Below the pieces are notes generated by a model. That model made no database searches and was not told where the DNA came from. It saw only the letters and a list, made by a program, of their open reading frames with translations. Below, one piece after another: positions 33,200-41,189 of a stretch of 64,000 bases of DNA (position 1 is its first letter; each line of letters opens with the position of its first letter). Source of the stretch: BOG-908 sp963751795 (GTDB lineage Bacteria > Pseudomonadota > Alphaproteobacteria > Acetobacterales > Acetobacteraceae); NCBI GenBank assembly GCA_963751795.1, contig CAVVVI010000002.1, positions 496,001-560,000 of the forward strand, in the 5' to 3' direction. The position numbers and the translations under genes are program-made.

Positions 33200-33513
33200 A
33201 TGCAGGTAAGTGGATCGTGCGCATGGTTGCGGCATCGTGTCTGTTGGGCGCAGCGGCTTGCACCGCCACCAGGCCGCAGGTGACGGCGGACCTGAACGCC
33301 GGGCTGGAGGTGGCGGCAGCCCTGGAAGGCGCCTATGCGGCGCGGCCTTCGGCTGATCCCAAGGTGGTGGTGGAGCTCACGCGGCTGATGGCGGCCGCGC
33401 AGGCGGCGGTCGCCTCGTGGGAAGCGTCGAGCAGCCCGGCCGAGGAGAGGGCGGCCGCCGCGGCCATCTCGGCCCTGGTCGCCTACGAGGCCTCGGCCGG
33501 GCTGGCCGCCTGA
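33196..33513 (+). CDS. small lipoprotein, last gene of the phage region
   Basis: A 105-residue protein with a lipoprotein signal (KWIVRMVAASCLLGAAACTA; lipobox GAAC, Cys22). The mature chain is an Ala-rich helical protein (TADLNAGLEVAAALEGAYAA, SSPAEERAAAAAISALVAYE). Its place after a holin-like gene suggests an outer-membrane spanin (Rz1-like) component, but it lacks the Pro-rich composition of Rz1 and has no inner-membrane partner, so the role is uncertain. A 9-bp hairpin follows at 33525-33553. Confidence 0.55.
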   Translation: MNAGKWIVRMVAASCLLGAAACTATRPQVTADLNAGLEVAAALEGAYAARPSADPKVVVELTRLMAAAQAAVASWEASSSPAEERAAAAAISALVAYEASAGLAA

Positions 33514-33524
33514 GGGGAGGTCGG

Positions 33525-33553
33525 CTGCCGGGCTGGGTGCTCCTGCCCGGCAG
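33525..33553 (+). terminator. hairpin after the phage late operon
   Basis: CTGCCGGGC (33525-33533) pairs perfectly with GCCCGGCAG (33545-33553) around an 11-base loop. There is no T-tract, so it may rely on Rho or act as an mRNA 3'-end stabiliser. It lies between the last phage gene and the MFS carrier gene. Confidence 0.5.
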
Positions 33554-33603
33554 TTGACGCAGGATGCCAGGCGCGTGACCCTTTCCGCTGGATCGGGGGC
33601 GCT

Positions 33604-34863
33604 ATGGCAGCAGATATGGTCAAGCATCAGCGGCGCGTGGTCGCGGCCTGCTATTTGGGGTGGACGCTCGACGCGTTCGACTTCTTCATCATGGTGTTCG
33701 TCTTCGGCGATGTCGCGCGCGCATTCGGCATCGGCGAGACGTCGGTCACCTTCGCTGTCACGCTCACTTTGGCGACGCGAGCGTTGGGGGCCTTGCTGTT
33801 CGGCCGGATCGCCGACCGCTTCGGCCGCCGCCCGGCGCTCATGGCCAGCATCCTTGGCTTCTCCCTGCTCGGCTTCTGCACCGGGCTTGCTCCGAACGCG
33901 ACCGTATTCTTTATCCTCCGAGCTTTGTTCGGGTTGGCCATGGGCGGCGAGTGGGGCGTGGGCGCATCGCTAACGATGGAAAGCATCCCGGCTTCCTGGC
34001 GCGGCCCCGTCAGCGGGCTTCTGCAGGCCGGCTATCCGAGCGGCTATCTGCTCGCCTCGCTACTGTATTTGGCTTACCCCTGGCTGCACTGGCGCGGAAT
34101 GTTCATGGCCGGAGCGCTGCCGGCGCTGCTCGTCCTCTATATCCGTAGCAACGTGCCCGAAAGCCCGGACTGGGTGGCGCGCGTCCGTGCCGCGCCGCGA
34201 GAGGGACTGGCGAGCGTGGTGCGGCGCCATTTGCCGCTGACGATCTACGCCGCATGCCTGATGGCGTGCTTCAACTTCTTCAGCCACGGCACGCAGGACA
34301 TCTATCCGCGCTACCTGCAGCGCCAGCACCACATCACCGGCGTGCACCTGACCACAATCGTGGTCATCTACAATATCGGCGCCATGGTCGGCGGCATCCT
34401 GTTCGGGTCGCTGTCGCAGCGCATCGGCCGCAGGCGCGCTATCGCGCTGGCGGCGGCGCTGTCGTTGCCGGTGCTGCCGCTCTGGGCATTCTCAAGTCAG
34501 CCGCTGTGGATCGGTGTCGGGGCGTTCCTGATGCAGGTTTGTGTGCAGGGCGCCTGGGGTGTGGTGCCCGTGCACCTGAACGAGCTCTCGCCGGCGCCGA
34601 TCCGCGGCACGTTCCCTGGGCTGACCTATCAGCTCGGCAATTTTCTCGCCGCCCTCAACCTGCCGCTGCAGAGCGGCATCGCCGATGCCATGGGCCATGA
34701 TTACCGCTGGCCGCTGGCGGGCGTGGCTGGCACAGCGGCCGTGCTGATCATCGTGTTGATGGCGTTCGGCCGTGAGGCGAAAGACGTGCGCATGGGCGCG
34801 TTTGGGAGCGCGGACGCTCCGGACGGCGCGGTCGGTGTCGGTGGCGGCTCCGCCCGAACTTGA
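33604..34863 (+). CDS. MFS transporter, SHS (lactate/sialate:H+ symporter) family
   Basis: A 419-residue, 12-helix secondary carrier. The first helix YLGWTLDAFDFFIMVFVFGD is the signature start of the SHS family (Jen1/LctP-like monocarboxylate:proton symporters), and GRIADRFGRRPAL is the MFS loop 2-3 motif. Transport of lactate or another short carboxylate is likely but not certain. ATG 33604 and ATG 33613 are both possible. It is the first chromosomal gene right of the phage region and is convergent with the S24 regulator, whose stop lies 12 bases away. Confidence 0.8.
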   Translation: MAADMVKHQRRVVAACYLGWTLDAFDFFIMVFVFGDVARAFGIGETSVTFAVTLTLATRALGALLFGRIADRFGRRPALMASILGFSLLGFCTGLAPNATVFFILRALFGLAMGGEWGVGASLTMESIPASWRGPVSGLLQAGYPSGYLLASLLYLAYPWLHWRGMFMAGALPALLVLYIRSNVPESPDWVARVRAAPREGLASVVRRHLPLTIYAACLMACFNFFSHGTQDIYPRYLQRQHHITGVHLTTIVVIYNIGAMVGGILFGSLSQRIGRRRAIALAAALSLPVLPLWAFSSQPLWIGVGAFLMQVCVQGAWGVVPVHLNELSPAPIRGTFPGLTYQLGNFLAALNLPLQSGIADAMGHDYRWPLAGVAGTAAVLIIVLMAFGREAKDVRMGAFGSADAPDGAVGVGGGSART

Positions 34864-34875
34864 GGCCGGTCGGGC

Positions 34876-35517
34876 TTACTGGCTGGCCCAGACGATCCGA
34901 TGCATCCAGGCCACCTCTCTGAGCTCGAAGACGTAGTCTGGATGCTCCGGGTTCAAGCTTCGCAATTCGATGCGCCGTGCCGATTGCCGCACGAGCTGCT
35001 TGGCCATCGCCTCGCCGCGCATGGTGCGCACCACGACGCGATCGCCGCGCCGGATCGGCGCCGAGGGCGAGACAACCACCATGTCGCCATCACGGAACAC
35101 CGGCTCCATCGAGTCGCCAGCGATTTCCAAAGCATAGGCATGCGGGTCGCCGACCTCGGGGATGCTTACTTCGTCCCAGCCGGCACCGGCGGGAAATCCG
35201 CCGTCGTCGAAATATCCGTCTCCGCCAGCCTGCGCCATGCCGATCAGCGGGATCCGTCGTGGCCCGGTTCGGCCCGAGGCGATGGTCCGCTGCCCGGCAA
35301 CCAGGTGTGAAAACATCTCCAGGCTGGCGCCGGTCGCGTCCAGCACCTTGGCCAGGCTCTCGGTTCCCGGCCAGCGCGCCCGGCCATCCGGCATGATGCG
35401 CTTCGACGGATTGAACGTTGTGGGGTCCAGCCCCGCCCGACGCGCAAGGCCGGACGCGGACATGCCGTGCTCGGCAGCAAGCGTGTCGAGTGCGCGCCAG
35501 ACATCCTCGTGTTTCAT
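34876..35517 (-). CDS. S24 (LexA/CI-like) self-cleaving repressor
   Basis: A 213-residue regulator: a helix-turn-helix (about residues 7-70; ASGLARRAGLDPTTFNPSKR) joined to an S24 peptidase-fold domain (about 90-205). The catalytic dyad is Ser136 in AGDSMEPVF and Lys173 in GEAMAKQLV; the scissile Ala-Gly is plausible at 97/98 (MAQAGGDG). It should respond to RecA filaments or another signal. A GTTC-N7-GTTC SOS box lies 88 bases upstream of its start, pointing to LexA control. It is not adjacent to the phage repressor and may govern the phage region or a chromosomal set. Confidence 0.85.
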   Translation of the reverse strand: MKHEDVWRALDTLAAEHGMSASGLARRAGLDPTTFNPSKRIMPDGRARWPGTESLAKVLDATGASLEMFSHLVAGQRTIASGRTGPRRIPLIGMAQAGGDGYFDDGGFPAGAGWDEVSIPEVGDPHAYALEIAGDSMEPVFRDGDMVVVSPSAPIRRGDRVVVRTMRGEAMAKQLVRQSARRIELRSLNPEHPDYVFELREVAWMHRIVWASQ

Positions 35518-35552
35518 AGCTTGAGATCATGACGGATAAAAATCCTGAAAAC

Positions 35553-35725
35553 AATAGGAATAAAGCCAATTGCGCTTGCATGCGCTTCTCGGCCCGTCTA
35601 GGTTGTTCTCGTTATGTTCTACACAGCCCCAAGTTGGTTTTTGGCTTCTTGGACGAGCAGCATTGCGTGGGGCTGCATCGGTCGCCTGTCTTTTCGTCCG
35701 CTCGCATCCGCTCGAATAATAGGAA
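35553..35725. repeat. repeated AATAGGAA half-sites in a 325-base regulatory gap
   Basis: The gap 35518-35842 holds no credible gene. The octamer AATAGGAA occurs at 35553-35560 (36 bases before the S24 start) and at 35718-35725, in the same orientation and both followed by A-rich sequence. They may be binding sites for the S24 repressor on both of its divergent promoters. The SOS box lies between them. Confidence 0.25.
35605..35619. promoter_or_regulatory. alphaproteobacterial SOS box (LexA site)
   Basis: The sequence GTTC-TCGTTAT-GTTC exactly matches the GTTC-N7-GTTC direct repeat bound by LexA in Alphaproteobacteria. It lies in the gap between the divergent S24 regulator and the 77-residue gene at 35843. 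No lexA gene is in the window. Confidence 0.7.
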
Positions 35726-35842
35726 AACTTACCTTGACGCACACGGCTGCGCGCTCTTAACCTTCTCGCTGTCCCGCTCGCCTGTTTCAGCGCCGTCCAG
35801 TCCGCCCCGACAGCGGCTGTTCTCTTTTGAAAGAAACGCCTG

Positions 35843-36076
35843 ATGGCCTTCTCGCTCCGTAACCTGTCCGTCCTGGCCTACGCCAACGGTTTCACCCTGT
35901 GGCTCTACAAGACCGGAGCCGATGACCAGGCCGGCGTTGCCCAGCCGGGCTTTTTCGACGATGCCGGCGACATGCTGGCCGGCGGCGACATGCTGATGGT
36001 TTCCGCGCGGGACGGCGGCCGAATGTTCTGCGTCTGTGCCGATTCGGCCGGTGTCCATACGGCACCCATGATGTGA
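35843..36076 (+). CDS. conserved small hypothetical protein
   Basis: A 77-residue protein starting at ATG 35843 (GAAAGAAACGCCTG upstream). It opens MAFSLRNLSVLAYANGFTLW and ends in a small beta domain with Gly-Phe-Phe and a C-terminal CVCADSAGVHTAP. The opening resembles short uncharacterised proteins of alphaproteobacteria that are found in phage-like or regulatory settings. No signal peptide or membrane helix. It is divergent from the S24 regulator, 224 bases from the SOS box. Confidence 0.65.
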   Translation: MAFSLRNLSVLAYANGFTLWLYKTGADDQAGVAQPGFFDDAGDMLAGGDMLMVSARDGGRMFCVCADSAGVHTAPMM

Positions 36077-36179
36077 CCCAGCCAGCCAGATTGCGCCGTA
36101 GTTGACGTGGCTGCGTGGCCTTCTTCACTGTCCGCCGATTCCGCCCGGCCGACGCCACGCATGGACCCAGCACAAGGCT

Positions 36180-37247
36180 TTGGACATCTCCCGCGACCTG
36201 CCTCTCGACCAGATTCTGCGCGGCGACTGTGTGGAGATGATGCGCATGCTCCCCGCCGCATCGGTGCACTGCGTCTTCGCCGATCCGCCCTACAACCTGC
36301 AGCTCCGGGGTGAGCTGCGGCGGCCTGACGACAGCCTGGTGGACGGGGTGGACGACGATTGGGACAAGTTCAACGATTTCGCCGCTTACGACGCGTTCAC
36401 CCGCCAGTGGCTGACCGAGGTGCACAGGCTGCTCCGCAAGGACGGCACGCTCTGGGTCATCGGCAGCTATCACAACATCTTCCGCATCGGCGCCATCCTG
36501 CAGGATCTCGGCTTCTGGATCCTCAACGACGTGATCTGGCGCAAGTCGAACCCGATGCCGAACTTCCGTGGCCGGCGTTTCACCAACGCCCACGAGACAC
36601 TGATCTGGGCAGCGCGGGGGCAGGATAGCCGCTACCGGTTCAATTACGCCGCTATGAAGGCGCTGAACGACGATCTGCAGATGCGAAGCGACTGGCTCAT
36701 TCCGCTGTGCACGGGCGAGGAGCGGCTGCGCAATGCCCACGGGCTGAAGCTGCACCCCACGCAGAAGCCCGAAGCCCTGCTGCATCGCATCCTGCTGGCC
36801 AGCACCATGACGGGTGACGTGATACTGGACCCGTTCCTGGGCAGCGGCACCTCGGCCGCCGTGGCCAAGCGTCTGCACCGCCATTTTGTCGGCATCGAGC
36901 GCCATCCGGCCTATGTCGAAGCCGCCTGGGGCCGCATTCGCCGGCAGAAAGCGGCGGCCCCCGACGCAATGGAGGCGACCCCGTCGCGGCGGGATGCACC
37001 ACGCATCGCCTTCGGCAGCCTGGTCGAGCGCGCGCTGATCACGCCCGGCACCACCCTGACCGACCGGCAACGCCGGGTAGCGGCGACCGTGATGGCCGAC
37101 GGCACACTCACCTGCGGCCCCCATCGCGGCTCCATCCACCAGGTGGGCGCAGCGGTACAGAATGCGCCGAGCTGTAACGGGTGGTTGTTCTGGCACATGG
37201 AGCGCGACGGCGGGCTGGTGATGATTGACGTGCTGCGGAACGTGTAG
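36180..37247 (+). CDS. ccrM: CcrM-type adenine-N6 DNA methyltransferase (GANTC)
   Basis: Beta-class methyltransferase that methylates GANTC and marks replicated DNA in the alphaproteobacterial cell cycle. DPPYNLQL is at residues 35-42 (catalytic motif IV) and the SAM-binding DPFLGSGTS near 217-225. The C-terminal RAMA-like domain (SLVERALITPGTTLTDRQRR, then HQVGAAVQNAPSCNGWLFW) matches CcrM proteins. TTG 36180 with AAGG upstream gives 355 residues, close to Caulobacter CcrM (358); TTG 36102 would add 26 atypical residues. GATTC sites at 36137-36141 and 36212-36216 flank the start, a possible self-regulatory arrangement. Confidence 0.9.
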   Translation: MDISRDLPLDQILRGDCVEMMRMLPAASVHCVFADPPYNLQLRGELRRPDDSLVDGVDDDWDKFNDFAAYDAFTRQWLTEVHRLLRKDGTLWVIGSYHNIFRIGAILQDLGFWILNDVIWRKSNPMPNFRGRRFTNAHETLIWAARGQDSRYRFNYAAMKALNDDLQMRSDWLIPLCTGEERLRNAHGLKLHPTQKPEALLHRILLASTMTGDVILDPFLGSGTSAAVAKRLHRHFVGIERHPAYVEAAWGRIRRQKAAAPDAMEATPSRRDAPRIAFGSLVERALITPGTTLTDRQRRVAATVMADGTLTCGPHRGSIHQVGAAVQNAPSCNGWLFWHMERDGGLVMIDVLRNV

Positions 37248-37337
37248 GTAGAGCAGACACACACTCTCTTCGGGGGCGGAACGAGGGATCGCGTGGTCCT
37301 CGCCCGCGGGGGCGGTCAGTTCATACCGAGGTCTCAT

Positions 37338-38186
37338 ATGGCGTTTCCGATCCGCGGCAGCACGACGGTTATCACGGGCGCAGCCAGCGGCATCGGCGCT
37401 GCGTTGGCCGCCAACCTTGCCGCGCGCGGCGCCAACCTGGCGCTGGCCGACCGCAACGAAGCCGGGCTCGCAGTGGTGGCCGAGGCGGCCCGTGCGCGCG
37501 GCGTGCGGGTCAGCACCCATGTGCTTGATGTGGCCGACCGTGCGGCGCTCGAGGCACTGCCCGATTCCGTGCTTGCCGTTCACGAGCGGGTCACCATCCT
37601 GGTCAACAACGCTGGTGTGGCGCTGGCGGGCGACTTTGCCGATGTGACGCTGCCCGATTTCGAGTGGCTGTTCGACATCAATTTCTGGGCGCCTGTGCGG
37701 CTGACCAAGGCGTTCATGTACGCGCTGGCCCGCGAGCCGGCGGCCCACATCGTCAACGTTTCCAGCCTGTTCGGCATCATCGCGCCGCCGGGCCAGGCTG
37801 CCTATTGCGCGGCGAAGTTTGCACTGCGCGGCTTCTCGGAATCGCTGCGCCACGAGCTTGACGGCAGCAGCGTCTCACTCACCGTCGTCCATCCCGGTGG
37901 CATCCGCACCGAAATCGCCAACAGCGCGCGCATCCCGCAGGGCATCGACCCGGTTGAGGCGCGTGCGCAGATGCAGGAGTTCAACAAGCTCCTGCGCACC
38001 GCGCCCGAAGACGCTGCCGAGCAGATTGCGCGCGCCATCGAGACACGGGCCAAGCGCCTGCTGATCGGCAGCGACGCCCGCATGGCCGAGCGCCTGCAAC
38101 GGCTGTTTCCCGTCACCTACTGGAAATACATTCAGCGCCAGACCGGGACGGTCGCCAGTCCCAAATCCGCTTCGAAGGGCGCCTGA
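37338..38186 (+). CDS. short-chain dehydrogenase/reductase
   Basis: A 282-residue SDR of the classical type: TGAASGIGAALA (Rossmann motif, residues 14-25), NNAG (about 91-94), Ser about 139, and YCAAK (Tyr about 153). The C-terminal extension (EQIARAIETRAKRLLIGSDA) is that of acylglycerol/retinol-type SDRs that act on lipophilic substrates. GAGG precedes ATG 37338. The gene ends three bases before the esterase ATG, suggesting an operon in which an ester is hydrolysed and the product oxidised. The substrate is unknown. Confidence 0.8.
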   Translation: MAFPIRGSTTVITGAASGIGAALAANLAARGANLALADRNEAGLAVVAEAARARGVRVSTHVLDVADRAALEALPDSVLAVHERVTILVNNAGVALAGDFADVTLPDFEWLFDINFWAPVRLTKAFMYALAREPAAHIVNVSSLFGIIAPPGQAAYCAAKFALRGFSESLRHELDGSSVSLTVVHPGGIRTEIANSARIPQGIDPVEARAQMQEFNKLLRTAPEDAAEQIARAIETRAKRLLIGSDARMAERLQRLFPVTYWKYIQRQTGTVASPKSASKGA

Positions 38187-38188
38187 TC

Positions 38189-39082
38189 ATGGCCAGTCTG
38201 CAAGCCCACATGCTAGATCTGATTATCCGCGCGCAGATCAAGCGGAAGATGGTCGGCGTCACCGATGTGGCCTATGTCCGCCGCACGCTCGAGGGCGGCT
38301 CGTTGCCGCCGCCCAAGGGCGTGACGTTCACGCCCGGCACGGTCGGTGGCATTGCCGGCGAGTGGGCCCGGGCCGGCGACGCCGCGGGGCCGGCCACGCT
38401 GCTCTACCTGCACGGCGGCGGCTACTTCGCCTGTTCGCCGCGCACCCACCGCCCCATCACCGGCGCCTACGCCAAGCTGGGCTTCAACGTTTTTGTGCCG
38501 GATTACCGGCTGGCGCCCGAACATCCGTTCCCCGCCGCCATCGAGGACGCCGAAGCCGCATGGCACGGCCTGATCGGCGAAGGCCATACGGCCGCCCAGC
38601 TCACTGTCTCGGGCAATTCCGCCGGGGGCGGCCTCAGCCTGGCGCTGATGCTCACGCTGCGTGACAAGCACCAGGAACTGCCCGCCGCGGCCGCGCTGTT
38701 CTCCCCCTGGACCGATCTGGCGGGCACCGGCGCCTCGGTCCTCGGCAATGCCAAGCGGGATGCAATGTTCTGGGCACCTGGCCTGGTCCAGGGCGGGCGA
38801 ACCTATCTGGGCAGCGCATCGGCGGAAAACCCTCTCGCCTCGCCGCATTACGCCGATCTGGCGGGCCTGCCGCCATTGCTGATCCATGCGGGCGACCGCG
38901 AGATCCTGCGCGACGACAGTGTCCGCCTCGCCGAACATGCGCGCGAGGCCGGGGTGACCACGGAGTTGAAGGTCTGGCCGGTCGTTCCGCATGTCTGGCA
39001 GCTGGCGCAGTTCGTGCCGGAAGCCCGGCAATCGATGGCCGCCGCCGCCGCGTTCCTTAAGCAGCACATCACTGCCGGCTAG
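38189..39082 (+). CDS. alpha/beta hydrolase, HSL family
   Basis: A 297-residue esterase/lipase: the oxyanion motif HGGGYF (residues 76-81), nucleophile GNSAGG (Ser about 144), Asp in HAGDREILRDD and His in VPHVWQ complete the triad. The N-terminal cap is typical of hormone-sensitive-lipase-like enzymes that prefer short to medium acyl esters. It begins three bases after the SDR stop, so coexpression is near certain. It is convergent with the MFS gene that follows. Confidence 0.85.
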   Translation: MASLQAHMLDLIIRAQIKRKMVGVTDVAYVRRTLEGGSLPPPKGVTFTPGTVGGIAGEWARAGDAAGPATLLYLHGGGYFACSPRTHRPITGAYAKLGFNVFVPDYRLAPEHPFPAAIEDAEAAWHGLIGEGHTAAQLTVSGNSAGGGLSLALMLTLRDKHQELPAAAALFSPWTDLAGTGASVLGNAKRDAMFWAPGLVQGGRTYLGSASAENPLASPHYADLAGLPPLLIHAGDREILRDDSVRLAEHAREAGVTTELKVWPVVPHVWQLAQFVPEARQSMAAAAAFLKQHITAG

Positions 39083-39084
39083 GC

Positions 39085-40320
39085 TCAGTCCGCCTCTGCC
39101 GGCCGGGGCAGCAGCCCGGCGAGAAGGCCCAGGGCCGGCAGGAACGCACACAGCTGAAAGACCAGGGCGATGCTGGTGCGGTCGGCCAGCATGCCCAGCG
39201 CCGCGGCCCCGAGCCCGCCCAGGCCGAATGCCAGACCGAACATGAGGCCTGACACGGTGCCGACCCGGCCCGGCATCAGCTCCTGCGCATAGACCACCAG
39301 GGCCGGGAACGCGCTGGCCAACAGCAACCCGATCGGCACCGTCAGCAGCACCGTCGCGGTCAGCCCCACATAGGGCAGCGCCAGCGTGAACGGCAGAACG
39401 CCGACGATCGATACCCAGATGATCCGCTTACGGCCGATCCTGTCGCCGATGGGGCCGCCCAGGAACGTGCCGGCAGCGAACGCGCCGAGGAACAGAAACA
39501 GGCAGAGCTGGGCGTGGTGCTGGTCCACGCCAAAGCGCTGCATCAGGAAGAACTGGTAATAGTTCGCCATGCTGGCCGTGTAGAAGAACTTCGACAGCAT
39601 CAGTGCCACCAGGATCGCCATCGCACCGGCGACCCGCCGGCGATCCAGGCCGGCGGCTTGCGGCGCCGCGCGTTCCTGCCGGGCGCCGATGCGCCGGCTA
39701 TACCAGCCGCTCACACCGGCCAGCAGCACGATGCCGGCCAGCGCCGCCAGGCCGAACCAGGCGATCAGCCCCTGGCCGCCTTTGTGCGATCCGTGCGGCG
39801 CGATCACGAAAGCCGCCAGCAACGGGCCGAGTGCCGAGCCGGCATTGCCGCCCACCTGGAACACGGATTGCGCCATGCCGTGCCGGCCGCCGGACGCCAA
39901 CCGCGCGACGCGCGAACTTTCCGGATGGAACACCGACGATCCCACGCCCACGCAGGCGACGGCGATCAGCACCGCCGGGTAGCTCTCCGCCCGGCTCAGC
40001 AGCAGCAGGCCGGCCAGGGTGGACGCCATGCCGAATGGCAGCGAGTAGGGCATCGGCCGGCGATCGGTGAATGTGCCAACCACCGGCTGCAGCACGGAGG
40101 CCGTGAGCTGGTTGACCAGGGTGATGCCGCCGATCTGCCCGAAGCTCAGTCCCAGGCGTCCCTTCAACACCGGATAGATCGCCGGCACGAGGGACTGCAT
40201 CAGATCGTTGAGCAGATGGGACATGCTGATGGCCAGCAGCACGGCCATCACCGCTCCGCTCGCCGCTTTGGCCGTGGTTCTGGGCGCGGGCGCCGTCGTC
40301 GTGTCAGCAATCAGGCTCAT
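39085..40320 (-). CDS. MFS transporter, FSR (fosmidomycin-resistance) type
   Basis: A 411-residue, 12-helix exporter. The N-terminal SMSHLLNDLMQSLVPAIYPV and the later VFHPESSRVARLASGGRHG belong to the FSR subfamily (Fsr-like efflux, 2.A.1.35), and the GTFTDRRP and GDRIGRKRI loops are the MFS A-motifs. It is convergent with the esterase and divergent from the YbhB-like gene. Substrate efflux is inferred from the family. Confidence 0.8.
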   Translation of the reverse strand: MSLIADTTTAPAPRTTAKAASGAVMAVLLAISMSHLLNDLMQSLVPAIYPVLKGRLGLSFGQIGGITLVNQLTASVLQPVVGTFTDRRPMPYSLPFGMASTLAGLLLLSRAESYPAVLIAVACVGVGSSVFHPESSRVARLASGGRHGMAQSVFQVGGNAGSALGPLLAAFVIAPHGSHKGGQGLIAWFGLAALAGIVLLAGVSGWYSRRIGARQERAAPQAAGLDRRRVAGAMAILVALMLSKFFYTASMANYYQFFLMQRFGVDQHHAQLCLFLFLGAFAAGTFLGGPIGDRIGRKRIIWVSIVGVLPFTLALPYVGLTATVLLTVPIGLLLASAFPALVVYAQELMPGRVGTVSGLMFGLAFGLGGLGAAALGMLADRTSIALVFQLCAFLPALGLLAGLLPRPAEAD

Positions 40321-40487
40321 GCCGGGTCCCCGCCTCTCATCACTGCCGCGCTCGCAGCCTTCATGTAGGCGGGCTGCCGCTGCACCGCAGCAAACCCGGC
40401 AGTGGGCCAGGGTTGCGCCCGCCGCACGACAGGTGGAAAGACCACGTTGCCGCCGCGTTGCTGAACGGCTGGCAAAGGAGTGGGCGC

Positions 40488-41063
40488 ATGGCGAACGATT
40501 GGGCGCGCAAAGTAGGGCAGATGCTGCGGCAGGTCCGCCCCGGCCTCAGCGCGCTCGTCACCAGCCGGCTCGACCTGCCCCGTAGCGGGCTGACAATCAC
40601 CAGCCCGGCTTTCGAGGATGGCGGCACGATCCCCGACCGTTACACCCAGGATGGCGAAGCCCTGTTTCCCCCGTTGGAATGGCACGGCGCGCCCGCGGGC
40701 ACCCGGTCGCTGGCGCTGATCGTCGAAGATGCCGATGCCCCGTTCCCGCGGCCCCTGGTGCATGCCGTGCTGCACTCCATTCCGGTCACCCTGTCCGGGA
40801 TCCAGGAGGGTGGCCTCGGCATGAAGCAGACGCGGGTCTCGCCGCTGGGCTTCAAGGTCGGCCGCAACTCCATGGCCCGGCCGGGCTGGATGGCGCCCTC
40901 GCCGGTACCCGGCCACGGCCCGCACCGCTACGCGTTCCAGCTCTTCGCGGTGGACGTGATGCCGAACTTCACCAGTCCACCCGGCCGCGGGCACCTTTTG
41001 CGCACCCTTAAGGGCAATTTGCTCGGTGCCGCCCGGGTGATCGGCACCTATCAGAGGCTGTGA
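40488..41063 (+). CDS. YbhB/YbcL-family (RKIP/PEBP-like) protein
   Basis: A 191-residue cytoplasmic protein of the phosphatidylethanolamine-binding (PEBP) fold; bacterial members have no agreed function. AAAGGAG is seven bases before ATG 40488; the frame from 40413 is noise. Hallmarks: LTITSPAFEDGGTIPDRYTQ, the ligand-pocket DADAPFPRPLVHAV (DPDAP-like), and GHGPHRYAFQLFAV (GxHRYxFxL). A 40-residue helical N-terminal extension is atypical. Confidence 0.85.
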   Translation: MANDWARKVGQMLRQVRPGLSALVTSRLDLPRSGLTITSPAFEDGGTIPDRYTQDGEALFPPLEWHGAPAGTRSLALIVEDADAPFPRPLVHAVLHSIPVTLSGIQEGGLGMKQTRVSPLGFKVGRNSMARPGWMAPSPVPGHGPHRYAFQLFAVDVMPNFTSPPGRGHLLRTLKGNLLGAARVIGTYQRL

Positions 41064-41189
41064 TCCGGCCGCCGGATCGACTGCGCCAAAGAACCACTTC
41101 CTTGCTTCGGCCGGTTGACCTATACACGCCCCCTTCGCGCACCCGGTCGGCATCGGGCGCGCCATCCGTTTTGAGTAGGGCCCAGGCGC

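Larger units (their letters stand above)
8677..33513. mobile_element. contractile-tailed prophage or GTA-like element
   Basis: An almost unbroken series of phage genes: repressor and HTH protein, terminase, portal, scaffold, P22-like capsid, connectors, sheath, tube, G/GT-type chaperone, tape measure, baseplate (U, X, D, V, W, J, I types), fibres, tailspike, exported proteins and a holin-like gene. The order resembles P2/Mu-like tails attached to an SPP1/P22-like head module. I find no integrase, excisionase, transposase, replication gene, capsid protease or endolysin between the flanking chromosomal genes gmk and the MFS carrier. No direct repeat that could be att sites was found at the edges. 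The left border is set by the repressor touching gmk; the right border is the last small lipoprotein. Borders are inferred from gene content. Confidence 0.85.

Noticed and set aside
8640..33620. Direct repeats at the edges of the phage-like element as att sites
   Set aside because: No shared stretch longer than chance was found by eye between the gmk end and the region before the MFS gene, and no tRNA is at either side.
35590..35625. Possible dif site (TTATGTT-containing segment)
   Set aside because: Only a partial XerD-arm resemblance and no XerC arm. The segment is explained by the SOS box.
35529..35843. A 104-codon frame upstream of the 77-residue gene
   Set aside because: No ribosome site and biased, non-protein-like composition; it covers the SOS box and promoter region.
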